The notes under the pieces were generated by a model. That model saw nothing but the letters and a program-made list of their open reading frames with translations, had not been told where the DNA came from and ran no database searches. A DNA stretch of 64,000 nt from Brachionus manjavacas (lineage: Eukaryota > Rotifera > Eurotatoria > Ploima > Brachionidae), in NCBI GenBank assembly GCA_019054805.1, contig JAHQIY010000006.1, positions 5,146,001 through 5,210,000 of the forward strand. Reading direction: 5' to 3'. The translations under genes and the position numbers were made by a program. Positions 22,564-36,325 of this stretch are shown one piece after another; within the stretch, counting starts at the first letter, position 1; each line of letters begins with the position of its first letter.

Positions 22564-25500
22564 TAATACCAACTAAAACAATATTTACTCTATAGCGCTC
22601 AAAAGCATTTAACACAAATATATGGATTTATAAATTAATTTTAAAACTAGCAACTATTGTTTAAATATTAATTGACTAAAAGCTCATAGCTTTGTTTCTA
22701 GGTGTCGAATATGCTATCTCTTTTCCATGTGCTAATAAAATCAACCCAATTTTGGGCTTTTCAAAATTTGCGTTTTTTAATCAATTCACAAAAATTGTTT
22801 TCTTATGTATGTGTTTCTAGTTAATTAAGATTTTCAAAGTATCTCGATGCGTTGCCTAGATTAATACTTTAATCACCAAAAAATTTATTTAATGTCACTT
22901 CATATTGACCCACAAAATTGGCCAGATTTAGTCGCAAACAAATGCGACTCTTTTGCATTCTAAGTTTTATTTAACTTATCTTGATATGTAACTAAATCAT
23001 CTGTCCATAATTTGTAACCTTATTTAACAAAATTCGTATTGTCTTCCCAACAAGTAATTAGCTTAATCGCTCTTGGTTGTTTGCAAGTGTGTCTAATACT
23101 TTTAAATGCAAATTTAAACTCTAAATATTTATGTCATTATCAAAAAAATATATGTATATAATTAATTTGTGTAAACATTCAATGAATTAAATTAAAAACA
23201 AAATTTTTTTTTTTTTTAATTTTTTACACAATTCATTATTTTCGAATTGAACACCTAGCCAACAAAAAAATTTTCACCAACTAATTACAATTTGTTTTAG
23301 AAAATATGTTTGCAGCAAAATTGCTTTCAATAATTTTGACTCGTTTTCAAAAGCTCTCGAAAAATGAAAAAAAATTATTTTCATTACACACTAGAGGCGC
23401 TTAAGTCATTTTGACTCAAAACACAATCTCAAATATTAAATCTAATTTAATGAGATTAAATAGTGTTTATTTATGAAAATTCTAGCAAATAATTAAAAAA
23501 CCATTTAAACTATTCTTGATTTCTAAAAGCCAAATTTTGAATCAAACTTCCTCAGGGTTTTGTCAACATGCTTAAAAAAACTAGACTCAAAACAAAATTA
23601 GGCTAATAGATTTCTAATTGAAAAAGTAAAAAAAAATTTCTAACTTTTCTAAGTGTCCTTAAATTAAATAATTAACACATGAGGCATCGTCTAATATATT
23701 ATTGCAAAAGATAATTACTTTTAAAGTGCCTAGTATTTGCAACAAAAGTAATTAATAAAATTTAGATAAATTGCTTTGGTTAAATTTCATTTTTTACAAC
23801 TCATTAAGAACAACAAATGCTAATTCATTGTTCCAGATTTTAATAAATTTACTCGTGCCAAGTACTATCAAGTAGTATCTTATCAAGGCATCTTTTTTTT
23901 TGTGTTCGATCTAGAACTGAATAGACTCAAAAATGAGATCAATAAATCAAATTTAAAAACAGCAAATCCTTGAATTAATATATTTTGAAATTTTGATTGA
24001 GAATTAGCTGCGAAAATCTTTAGCAGCAACAATATGAGAAATAAATATATTGATTTTTATGTGTTTAAAATAAGAGCCAAGACGAATGATCATTAACCAG
24101 AATGAATTTCATCTAACTTGAAATTGTATTCTCAAGTGAAGTAAATTTTTTATTAAAGCTATCAATATCTTAAAGAATAAAAGAGAATTTTAGATAGTTT
24201 AATTAATCTTTAATTTTCGGGAGAAAATGCAACAAGCGGGCTCTAGAGTATAACAAAGATAGCAAATAGAGCAGACAATAAGTAAATACAATTATTCTCA
24301 TCATCAATTTTAAATTTATTTATTTAGATTTTGCCATGTTGAAAGATTAGTAGTTCGAGTATAGTTGTTATTATTGTTGTATATATTTATTTCAAGTTGT
24401 TATTGTTTGCCCTAATGAACAAAACGCTTAAACTTCTATCGAGTCGTTTTTCTTTCTCTCTACATATCTAATGCAGCTATCAAAGCCAAAATTAAAATTG
24501 CATTATCCTGCTTTTAAATAATATCTATATCTATAACATTTAAATAAATAATTTGCTAAAAATCTTTTTTATCTAATTAAGATACACCATACACACACAT
24601 ACACACATAAATATGCTTATAACACTTGGATTGCACAGTTGTCGATCATTAGCTATTTAACCTTTTTTTCTATATATCAAATCAATATTTGAAGTATTTA
24701 TTTTTTTCCATTGTGATAGTGATAAGCTCAATTGCTATTTTATTTTTCGGCGTGCAAAAATGATCATAATTAATTGCCTATAATAAAGAAAAGGAAATAT
24801 TGTCGAGTCAGTGAGGAAATTATGATGCTCTATACTCAAATTGTATTTACTCATAAAGTCGAAATGATCCTTTTTGAAGAATTAAGCGCCAGGTGTCTTA
24901 TATCGGATTTTATCATGTACACAATTTATGTCTTTAAATTGAAAGCACTCACAAAAAACTAAGCATTAATTCTGTTAATTGTCTTGAACAAAGTTTAAAA
25001 AGCTTCTAAATTACATTTCAAAAATAAAAAAATTTTCTTCCGATCCAGCTACTAATACAATTAAAATTTAATTATATTTAAAAATAAATCTACTAAGAAG
25101 AATTAAGAATTTCAGATTGGCAAACTCAATATCAGTGAACCTGAAGCAATTCTAGACTTTAATTAGATTACTATTTTAACTAATTAACACTACATTACAA
25201 AAAATTGAAGAACAAAATTTAAAAAATGAAATCCTATCCACCTTAAAATTAAATTGAATCAATTTACTAAAAAAAAATGAAAAAAATGTGGCATGTTGGT
25301 CAAAAAGTTATTTTTGTGTAGCAAGCGAGACAAGAAGCCAGCGTTTCAAAATTTTATTATTATTTTATATAGTTTATTTAAAAAAACACCTAATGGGTGA
25401 TGAAAAAAAATTGATTGTAATTAAAATAAAACATTTATTTTAAAATTTGATTGAAAACAAAATTATTAGATTTTCTAAACAGAATTATGTAGCTTGAATT

Positions 25501-26210
25501 TTTTAAATTTTAATTTTAAATAATTTTTATCTAATTAGTTAACAATTTTTCAATTTGATTAGAAATTTTTGTATCAAATGAAGACTTAGGCAAAACACAA
25601 ACAATTAATTTGAAAAAGTAAAAAAATTTAAATAAGCACTCAACCAAATTAAATTGAATTTTTTATTTAAAGCAAGATAATTTCTTACTTAAATAAATCA
25701 TTTAGTGATTCAGCTTGGAATAAAAACTAAAAGCACCTTAACGATTGTGTAATTTGTTTTCAACACAAAAAGAAATCTAAATTAATAATCTATTAAGTTT
25801 GTTTAAATTTTTTAGATCTCATTCTATCAATTATTAAATCAGAAAGCTATAATTATTTCAATGCTTAATATTGTAATCTTTTTTAATCTAAAATCAATTA
25901 ATTAGAAAAATAAAAGCCCCAAGAGTTTTTCGACTGAAAACTGGAAAAGATTTCTTGATATTTTTTTCATATTTTATTTGATATATTTTGGTAAACCTTA
26001 ATTCTAAGTTTTGTACTAAACATACACAAACATAAAAGTATTTTATATGAAATTAGCTCAAAATTCGGTTCAAGAATTAATTGCCACTTGTCTTATATTG
26101 TCCATATTTATCTACACAATTTCTCAAATTTTTGAATCAACTTATTATCTAATCAACTATGCCTTATTGATTAATAATTAAAGAGATTGAAAAGTTCAAT
26201 TTTATTTCAA

Positions 26211-26398
26211 TATAAATAATTCGAAACGAAAATTTTGTCTTTAAAGTAAAATGTTCTTTTTTCTAATTGTTAATTTTAAATCGATTATTTAAATATTTAT
26301 TTAAAAAAAGAAAAAAAAAGTTATACATAACAATACCAGACAAACTTGTTTTTATTCTGTTTTCTTAGAAAATTTAATTGGCATTGAAAAAAAGTATT
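26211..26398. repeat. Direct repeat, copy 1 (about 188 bp)
   Basis: Starts ATAAATAATTCGAAACGAAA and ends AAAAAAAGTATT. It recurs at 26635-26823 with roughly ten differences by eye, including the diagnostic string CATAACAATACCAGACAAAC. Confidence 0.85.
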
Positions 26399-26634
26399 TT
26401 TATTTATTTATTTATTAATTAATAGATTAAATTTTTTTATATTTAATTTTTTTTGTTTTTTATTAAGCAAAAATTAAATCTCTTAAATGTACGAATAAAA
26501 AATAATTATTTTAAAACTAAATAAACAAAAAAATCTATATTTAATTTTTAATTATAATTTGTATCATTATTTTTATCTTAGATTTTAATTTTAATACATC
26601 GCCAGAATTGGCGCTAAATGAAATAAATAAATAA
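26399..26634 (+). mobile_element. Short LINE-like 3' fragment between direct repeats
   Basis: About 236 bases of AT-rich sequence ending in ACATCGCCAGAATTGGCG (hairpin CGCCA-GAAT-TGGCG, 26600-26613), then AAATGAAATAAATAAATAAA, a tail typical of target-primed non-LTR insertions. The two 188-bp direct repeats sit exactly on either side, so they look like an exceptionally long target-site duplication. Confidence 0.5.
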
Positions 26635-26823
26635 AATAAATAATTCTAAACGAAAATTTTGTCTTCAAGGTATAATGTTCTTTTTTCTAATTGTTAATTT
26701 AAAATCAACTATTTAAATATTTATTAAAGAAAGAAAAAAAAAAGTTATACATAACAATACCAGACAAACTTGTTTTTATTCTGTTTTCTTAGAAAATTTA
26801 ATTGAGATTGAAAAAAAGTATTA
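26635..26823. repeat. Direct repeat, copy 2 (about 188 bp)
   Basis: Second copy of the repeat at 26211-26398; see there. Confidence 0.85.
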
Positions 26824-29800
26824 TTTACCTTTTTTATTTAAATTGCCTGAGACCAAGACCCAAAAAACAAGTTTAGTCGGAGAATTCAAAATTAGTACAT
26901 TGACAAAGAAAAAGAAAATTTTCTTTAAATAAATTTGACTCTTAAGGTTAATAAAGACTTTGAGCAATCTAAATAACAACAGATATGCATATATATTTCA
27001 GTTATTCGACTCAAAACCATACGAAAATCGGAAGCAGCTCAAATTTCATTTCAAATTAAGCATATTTTCACGAATCTTCAAGTAACTATCGATTAAGTAC
27101 TGCAATTGCAGGGTATTCAAGATTTACTCAATAAATAATGAACAAAAATCTATGTTCATTTATTGAAAGAATGAAAGAAGACTGTAAATCTTTGCCCAAG
27201 TTAATAACGCATTGCTTTGGGTAAATTAGCCTAACAAGGATTTTTAAGTCGTGACGGCTAATTTGTCAACTAAATCTTGAAACTAAAAAGCTCGGCAATA
27301 TTTGCCCCGAGACACAATATGTGCTAAACTAATCTATTAAAAATATCAACCTGAATTAGAAGTTTTTTTTTGTTTCATTTAAACCCCTGAGCTTAATTTG
27401 CTCGAAAGCTCTTAATATAATACACTTGTGTGCACGTACACATTCATTAATAATAAAATACAAAATTATTTCTATTTTAAGACTCAAAGATTAAATTTTA
27501 GTCGAAAAATAAAGTGATATGAAACAACAAGAAGAACTTGACACTCGAAAACTTTTATTGTTTTGGTATTAATTGAAAGCTAATTTTCTAGTCTTATTCA
27601 CTGGTATTATAAATATGTGTATGTATAGTTTATTTTTTATTTGTGTGCTCTTAGATATAGGCCCTATTTGATTTGATCTTAAGTTTCAAAATGAAAAAGT
27701 TAATTTTTGAAAGAGTAGTTAGCCATAAATCTAATTTAAAAGAGAACAAAGAATTTGTTTTGTTAGAGTTAACTTGAACGCGAAGAACTCTTAAGTATTT
27801 GCGTCTGACAATTAAATGCTAAAGAAAACAAAATTAGCAATATTAAACTCAAATTATTCCATTTGTTTTTCTATGTTTCAAAATCAATTACTCTCTCTTT
27901 AATAAAACGACATTTTTGCTCTTTTGTTAGCTCAATTTTTGCATTTCCCGACAAAATTTATCTCAATTCCCCATTGATAAGAAATATAAATTTGATTATA
28001 AGGCTTTTTTTATCAAATCTAAAATCTCAAATCCCAATTCCTAATGTGCTCATCAATCATCAAATATGTTTCAAAAAATAACTACTTTTTTAATTTACAG
28101 AAATTGATTCCAATTACTTTTTGGTTCAGAGCCAAAATCTCAACTTAATAATAAACAAAATAATTTGCATTCTTTCTTGTGTAGCTATCTGGTTTTTAAT
28201 TCAATATTTTTTATTTGAACACATAAATTGATCCCGAATTTACATTTTCATATCTGATAACATTTTTCAAAAAAACTTTTTAATATAGTTATTTTTTATT
28301 ATCAAAAACAAAAAAAAGATATAACGATTTAAATAAATAAATAAGTCGCAAAATTTACAATAATTTTAGAACTATAAAACTTTATCAACACTTCAATATT
28401 CATAAACAAAATCCAAAATACACGATAAATTTATTTTTATACAGATATGTTTTAAATATGACTAAGAAACAAGATTGAATTTTTTGTTGATTTTTTTCAG
28501 TAGCTTTCTAATTTCATTTTTTAAAAAAATTAAAATTTTGAATTTTTTGGTGCTGTGAAATACAAATAGAAAAATTTAAACAATTAGTACCATTTCTGGT
28601 GAATCAAAACTAAAGACAACAAGGATTTCAAAATAGTACAACATACTACTTTTTAAAACCTAGAATTTAATTTCTTCTAATCAATAATCTAATTTAATCC
28701 TAATTATGATTCAATTTTTTTATCTTTTTATAAAATGAAACAATATAATAAGATAAAAATAAATTTTCTTGCCAACATGATTCAGAAATAATATTTATTT
28801 TTCAAATATTATAATAAAATTTAAAAAAATATTTTCAAAAATTTTTATTTCGACGTGAGATCGAAAAGAAGGTTAAAGACCTCACAAACTGCATTAAAAT
28901 TGGTGAAAATTTTTTTTTCAAATTTCAATTTAATCTGATATATTATAATTAAAGTTAATGACTTGTAAAGGTTCTTTACAATAATTATAATTCAATACAC
29001 TCGAACTAATTTCCTTTTAATTCTCAAGAAGAATGAAAATATATCTAAAATAAGAAACTATTTGTATGAGTAGACGATTTTAAAATTCATATCCTGATTT
29101 CAAAAATTGAATATAATTAATAATTAATAAAATTATTTGAAATCAAATTATTGTGAAAATATTTGATATGCTTTGAAATGGCACAACATCATAAAATTGA
29201 CTGAATTCAAATTAATTTCTTAAACACAAACAACCTAACTAATTTGAAAAAAAAACTATAATTAAATATCAAAAACTATTTCCCTAGAATTTTAAACTTG
29301 TCATGAGACGTTTTTTTTAAAACCAATTTCAATTATAATTTTAATAAATCGAGGTCGATTTAAAAAAATTTGAACAAAAAGGGAATCATAAGCGACATAT
29401 TTTCAAAACTCTTAAGAAATGACTAATTTAATTAGCTATTTTATATTTTCCATTGTGAACACCAAATAAACTCAATGAAAAACGAAAAATTTAAATCGTG
29501 CTACCTGTCTTATTCGAAACTTTTATTTTGTATTAGTTTTTTATTATTTTTTAAATGTTCGCTTAGAGGATTTAAATTGATTTCAGGACAACATGTTTTA
29601 TTTTTCGAAAAAAAATTAAAAATTGATTAAATTGTAATTGATTGGAATTTTATTCAATTTTCTGGTTTTTGGCATACATGCCTGTTTTAATTCCCTTTCG
29701 TGACGTAAAATTTGGTAAGAATGTAAGTGATGGATTTATAAAAAGATGAAAATCTAGAGGAAAACAATGTTTTAATTTAAATGCAATATTAAGAAAAGAA

Positions 29801-32800
29801 TTTATAAATACTGCTAAAATTGAAGATGATTATCTACTACGGTTTGATAGAAGCCTTGATTGCAAAATGTTTAATTAGATTTCATTATAATAAATAATAC
29901 TTTTGGATTTAAAAACTTGAACGAGCTGCTTGCTTAGCTATTTTGGTTTTAGCCTTTTCACCATAAAGATATAATTTAAATAGGGCTTAAAGTCGAAATA
30001 GTTTCCTCGATTGTGCCAGAATCTGTTTACATTCATCAAAATTACTGATTCAAGATCGGATTTATTTTCCATTAATTGCATAATTCCAATAACTCTAAGG
30101 ATAAGACTGTAATCTTTACTATTTAATCTATAAATTTTTATTTACTCAAGTACAAGTTAAGCGATCAGACTGAAAACCACTTAGGCGAAAAATGGTGTGC
30201 GAATTTTGAGGCAATTAGTTTTAAATAATTTTAAAATAGCTTTTTTTTACATATATATCTAATTTCAATTATATCTATTGAATCTCTAAACATTAAATTA
30301 AAAGCCACATTAAGTCAAAAATAGTTTTAAAATTACACAAAGCTTAATTGCAATAACAAATTTGACTATTCTCTCTATCAAAAAAAACAAAACCATCTAA
30401 AATTTCAGCCAAAAAGCAATAAACTAGAAATTAATTTAAAAAAAAAAGTCAGAAAATTTAAATTTGTTTTTACCTTTAGAAGAGAAATATTTGTATAGAC
30501 ATTTCTGAACACATTAGGCTCTTTCTCTCTCTCTTTCTTTGATCAGCAATCTTAAGTGCTCAATAATCAAACAATCAAATTTAAATTAAATTTTCAAACT
30601 TCTAGCATTTTTTTCCATTATCAAATAATAAATAATTAGAATCACATCAAGATTTTGAATTCTAGTGCAGTCATTGGAATCGATATAAATTAATTTTGTT
30701 GAATATTTTTATTTTAAAAAACAAGTGTCTCACACAAACATGAGTCTAAATAATTTACTTGAAAAATTGATCTTGAGTATTTAGATTTTATTCAAACATT
30801 CGAATCAATACGGATATAGAAATGCATATAAACAAAAATGGCTGCTAACATTTAATTTCCTCATGACAAAATTTTATTTAATTTAATAAGGCGACAATTG
30901 AATTTTGGCAAAAATAAAAATCTCAAAGCAAGAAACTAAATAAAAACAAAAATTTTTTCTCATTTAAATCATTTTACTCAAATGATTTCCTCCTAATTGC
31001 GACAGGCAACTAGAAGAAAAGCACCAAAATTAAACTTTATGAATTCGCTCATGTAAAAATAAAAGAAACAATAATTTACAAAGGTCCCATTTGTTATTGC
31101 TAAATTGCTTTCGAATAAATCGATATTTTCATAAGCGAACACAACTACTCCGAGGAAAAGCCTTCTTTAAATCATCGAATAAATTTATATTATTTAATTA
31201 TTAATTTAATTTATTTTCTCTTTTGCTTCCTCTAAAATAAGTGATTGTTATTCACTTTCAAATTAAATCAGGATTTAGAATTTTAGTCCCTTATGGATTT
31301 ATTTTCCTATCATAGCAGCATAAATATTTCATGTCTGCAGGCTGCTTTTAAAAAATTAAATAAACCAACTTTTATTATAAACTCAAAAACCGAAATTCAA
31401 GTGATCAAAACTAAGATTGAATTGATTATCTTCGAATTCGGCCTGAATTATCTAACAAAATTCTTATCTAACAATTTTGTTTTACTTAATGCTACTCAGT
31501 TTGACACGGGCCTCGAAAATTCTCAAATCAACCTTTGATACATTCAAAAGCGAATTGACTTAAACAAAGACTCCTGACTTCGATTTAAGATTAAAAATAC
31601 ATAAAATGACGGAAAAAATTCACTTTAGGTAAAACATATTTTCAATTCATTTTACAATTTTGCTCACTTTAAATTGCAAATTAAAATTTTTACCAAGCAC
31701 TTTTAAACTTCTTCTAAACTAAAGCAATTTGCTTCAAGAGACTTTGATAAAATTAAATTTAAAATAATTAAATCCCATGTGCATTCACAAGCTTACATTT
31801 TAAAAATAAACTCAATTGTTTCCTCAATCATTGTGCAGAAAATTGGATCAAAATGCCAATTTTTCTCAAGGTACTGTGTGATGATTAATCCAAGTGTTGT
31901 TAATTTTTTGAATAATAAAATTCCATACTGCTGCCAGATCAATTTAAAATCCATGATAACAAGCATTAATAATGAAAACATAAAATGAAATATAATAACC
32001 TTTTCCTTTTCTTTTATCGCAATTAATTTAGCTCAAACGGAACTCCATATCAATAATAATAATGGTATTTTATTATTATTCGCTTTGGAATTAACTCCTA
32101 TTACAGAGTATTTTTAAAAAACTCAATAAGCTTTAACAACCTACTATTCAAAAGAATAATATTTATATCTGAATTAAAAAATCAATAAGAAAAAAAAACA
32201 AAAACCGCAAAATTTTTAATTTGAATTTTCGAAGATTTGTAATTAAAATTATTGATTGCAATAATGAACTTGTACAGATAATGCTTATAAACAAAATCAG
32301 CATGAAAAGAGAACGAGTTCCGTAAAGTTTGCTAAATAGGCCCAAAAATCAAACGCTTTTGCTCTCTAAGATCCCTGTTTATAATTATATTAATTAAATA
32401 AATATTAAATATGCAAGTTAGTTAGTTTTTGTTCTCTTTTATTTGATATATGATAAAAATCGATAGTTTAAAAATATGTGTTTTTATTTTTGTTGTAATT
32501 AACTTTTTGTGAGATTTCAAATATTTGAGCTCTTTTCTTTTCTCCAAGCCAGCATGTTTTTCAACCAAGAACACTTCAAACTATATTTATTGTTATCATT
32601 ACTTAAAGTAATTAATTTACTTAAATGATTTTCTAATATAAAAAAATTCTTATCTTCTCTCCTAATGAGCGAACAAAAGAGCACTTGAAACTTTGCTGAA
32701 GTTATCTAACAATCTTGGAAATAATTTGACGTTTATTTACTTAGGAACAATCATAAACAAAAGTGCTCGAGGCTTTCTCTGTTTCATCAATCTAAATCAA

Positions 32801-35800
32801 TTAAAGCGTTTAAAGATCACACAAATAACTTGATTATTATTCACCTAAGAAAAGAAAAAAAAATATTAATGAGCCTGGAGCCAATTCTGAGAAAAAAAAT
32901 TCAAACATAAATAAAATAAATATCAACAATGTCTAAATCCCTGGAGTGATGTCCAAAATTTTACTACTGAGCCTTTGGGGAACAAATTTTATTCTAATAC
33001 CAATAATTAAGTTTTTACTCTTGTTATTTGATTTACATAAGTTAGTATTAATATTCACAAGCATTTATTTTTGATTTTCGTAAACAATATCAGGTATTAT
33101 TTATATGCCGATCTTTAATTCCTTTTAATAATATAAATAACCTTGATGCTTTTCAATGGAACCTTAAGACTATCAAATCTACTCAAATTATATTTAATTG
33201 TTTTAAAACGTTTTGCTGTAGGTGAAAAATAACCATCTGTTGTTTGATGCCGATTTCTTCTTTTCAATTTTTTTGTTCAAAAATCTCCTATGAATTGTGA
33301 TATCTAAAACTTAATTTGTTTTTTGTTTTTTAAATCAAAATCATTTTGCTTCTTATGCATTATTAAAACAAAATGCCAAATTAAATCTTTAAATAATACA
33401 TATTAATTTAAATAAATGTTAACCATTTATTAAGATGATTTCTATAATCAGATATTATTTAGAAAATTTAATTTTACCTTAAGCTAATTATTTTCTTAGT
33501 GAAATGAATTATTTCGTTATTTGACTTATCCGTCATTTAACAAGAAAAAATATTAAAATCCTCTTGGCAATAAATTTAGTCTTAAAAGCTTTTTCTTGCT
33601 TTAAATGTATGACTATCATGATAATTAATTTTTCTTTGAATTTTTTTTATTTTCCAATTTCCCTAATCGTCTTTTAATTATTATTTCCTTGAAATGCAAG
33701 GGCATCACCCGAGTTTATTGATTTCAGCCCTAAACACAAGTTTCATTAAGTTTTAGTGAATAAATAACTAAGAGATTATTCAAAGAAATCTTATTTAATG
33801 TATTCAATTATTCTAAGAGACTGATTACTTTTCATTGACAGAAATGTAATTTCAAAATTCTTTACCAATTATGATTTTTGTATTTTTAAATTTTTCTAAA
33901 TTTTTTATTTTTACACTTTTTTTTTACTTAACTTTATCTTTTACAATATTTAATTCGTCTATAAGCTAAAGTAAATTAAATGTTTAAATTAATAATAAAA
34001 TAATAATTAAATTAGTTATTTTATTATTTGATCGGGAACGAAAAACACCTTAGCTTTATTTAAATATCTAAAATATTTTAGATGAAATACACTAAGACTC
34101 ATGTCGCGTTTTAATTAAAAACAGTAATAAATTAATGTTTTCTATTATAAACAAAACTTCATTATTGTTTATTTTTCTTCATTCTGAAAATTTTGGATTT
34201 TTTTTCCCAAAGAGTCAAGCTTATCATTTTAAATATTATCTAAAGCAAAATCTTTAGTCTAATCAATTCATTTTTTTTAAATTACAATAAACATTCAGCA
34301 ACAACTCCAGACTGGTTTTGTTTCAAAAATTTTTTTAAAAGGAAAATATGTAGTTAAAAAATAAGTTAAATAGAAATTTATTTTTGACTAAACCCGTAGG
34401 GAGTTATTACCTTTCAGCCAAAATCTGGTCATTTAAATAATCAATTAAAAAAAAATAGTTAGAAGCCTTGAAATATTTTTATTTAAGCAATTTTTAAATT
34501 AAATATTAAATCCGTTTCATTTGAGACCAATATTTTAAAATTACTTCATTAAAAAAAAGCTTCTTTTGGAATTAATAATTCATCTCTCACAATATTAGAT
34601 TATTAAATCCCAATTTAATCCACCAACACCATAAAACCTTTGCGTGCCGGCCCTATAGATTCTGAGCGATTTTGAGCTCGAAGCCAATTTAGTCCCAATT
34701 AATAAAGCGTAATATAACTAAAATAAAATTCCTTGATAGAAAAATATTAACCCAAAAGGCAACATTTTCATACCTAGCAACTAAACAAGTGCATTTGAAA
34801 AAATTACTAAATTAATCAATTTTTAGTTGCGTCAATATTTAGCTTTTGAGTCGAATTCAATCGATTAAGAGTGTTCACATCCTAATCTTAAATTAATCTA
34901 TAGCAAAAATTTGCCATAGCTTAAATAAATGAAATTAAATCTTGAAGAAAATTGCCATAATTTTGAACTATTTTAGCACGATATGATCAGCCAGATTGAT
35001 TATTAAATAAAGCATCATTAAATTTGATGTTCTTTTACCTGAATAGCAATCTCAAGGCAAGCTTTTATAAATGCCAACTTAAATAACTCTTTATATATTT
35101 AAATATAGATATTTGTGTAATGAATTCGGTTAGAACCAGGCACTCGAATATGCATTTTTCTCGACTAATTGATCAGAAACTAATACCATTAGCATGAATG
35201 CTTGACATGAAGCGACAAAATCTTTCTTTTACGTTTAAACAAAAAAGCAATTGAATAAAAAAAATGAATTATTCGCTTCTTCTTAAACTAGAGATTAAAT
35301 TAAATGAAAAAGTCGAATTAATTCTCTCTGAGATAAATTAAGCTTATTAATTTCATTTTAAGCTATTTTTTTTTAGAAAATTGCATTTGATTAGAATTTA
35401 TGCAAGGAAATGATTTAATTCCAACTCTTTATTCAAGGATCAATAAAATACCTAATTAAAACATTATATGGTATCAAAATCCTGTTGCAAAATGAAGTTC
35501 TCAATTTATTTTCATCTGAATTATCAAATTTCATTCTTATTTTTTGATTTATTAATTGAAATCCCTTTTAAAATCTAGCTATCTGTTTTGATTTCTAAAC
35601 ATTTGATAATTTTCTAGAGAGTTTTTTATAAATAACTTTGGAAAAAAATTTAATCAAATGCCATTACTTAATGAGAACAAGCCTAAATTCTCAATTTATT
35701 TTTTATACTACTAAACCAGGAGGGTTTTATATGAAATTTTAATTTTAAAAACGAATTTAGATTGCTAATTTTTATTGCTTTATTTTGCAAGAATTTGGCA

Positions 35801-36325
35801 TTTGAGTAAGATTCATATTGTATAGCAAAAATTGATTTTATTTTTTATTTTTAATAACCAAAAGGTTCAATGTAAATATTTAACATCAGGTTTTTTAAAG
35901 CTATTGAATAAAATTTGAAAAAAAATTTTAACTTTTATTTTTTTCTCAGTTAAATAAGATTTTTAAAATATCTAAGTAAACTAAAAGTCTGCCAAAACTG
36001 AATTTTTTATATTGCGAAAAATTTCATGGTGAAATTTAGCTTTCAGTATTAATAAACTTCTTTAAGAAAAACTTGAAAATAAATTTAAATATAGTTTTTG
36101 CTCGGGGCTAATGAAACAATTAGACTTGTTTTCGGTATAAATCAATTTCGAAAGTATTTTAATTAGCATTTTTAAATGAGTATCTTTGAGGTAAAATTTA
36201 TTATTTGTTGGCAAAATCAAACACTTCCGAAGCACCATTTTCAATTTAATTTTTTTTAAAATAAATCATCGAAATCAAATTTAAAGGCTTCGACTCTGTG
36301 TTGTTGATATTATATTATCGGAACT
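26824..36325. other. Gene-free AT-rich stretch
   Basis: About 9.5 kb in which no exon, RNA gene or transposon could be supported. Longest open frames (about 60-80 codons, for example 31293-31538) are low-complexity and without family features. One CT-rich tract lies at 30521-30540. Confidence 0.5.

Larger units (their letters stand above)
15473..26210. other. Gene desert with many (GA)n/(CT)n tracts
   Basis: More than 10 kb upstream of the IER-like gene without a supportable exon, transposon or RNA gene. It is dotted with pure GA/CT tracts (individual entries below), CA/TG runs at 20139-20166, 20228-20242 and 24590-24607, and a slightly GC-rich patch with two small hairpins at 20947-20990. 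Short open frames present here have no family resemblance, no matching splice partners and strongly biased composition. Most plausible as regulatory DNA of the adjacent gene, but that is inference. Confidence 0.5.

Noticed and set aside
22427..22615. Minus-strand frame with an RERERERE run
   Set aside because: The repeat is a translated (CT)n microsatellite.
26211..26823. LTR retrotransposon with 188-bp LTRs
   Set aside because: The repeats lack TG...CA ends, the internal part is only 236 bases with no primer binding site, and it ends in a LINE-type tail.
15473..36320. CRISPR arrays or bacterial-type operons
   Set aside because: The window is eukaryotic (spliced genes, innexin); the only regular repeats are dinucleotide microsatellites.
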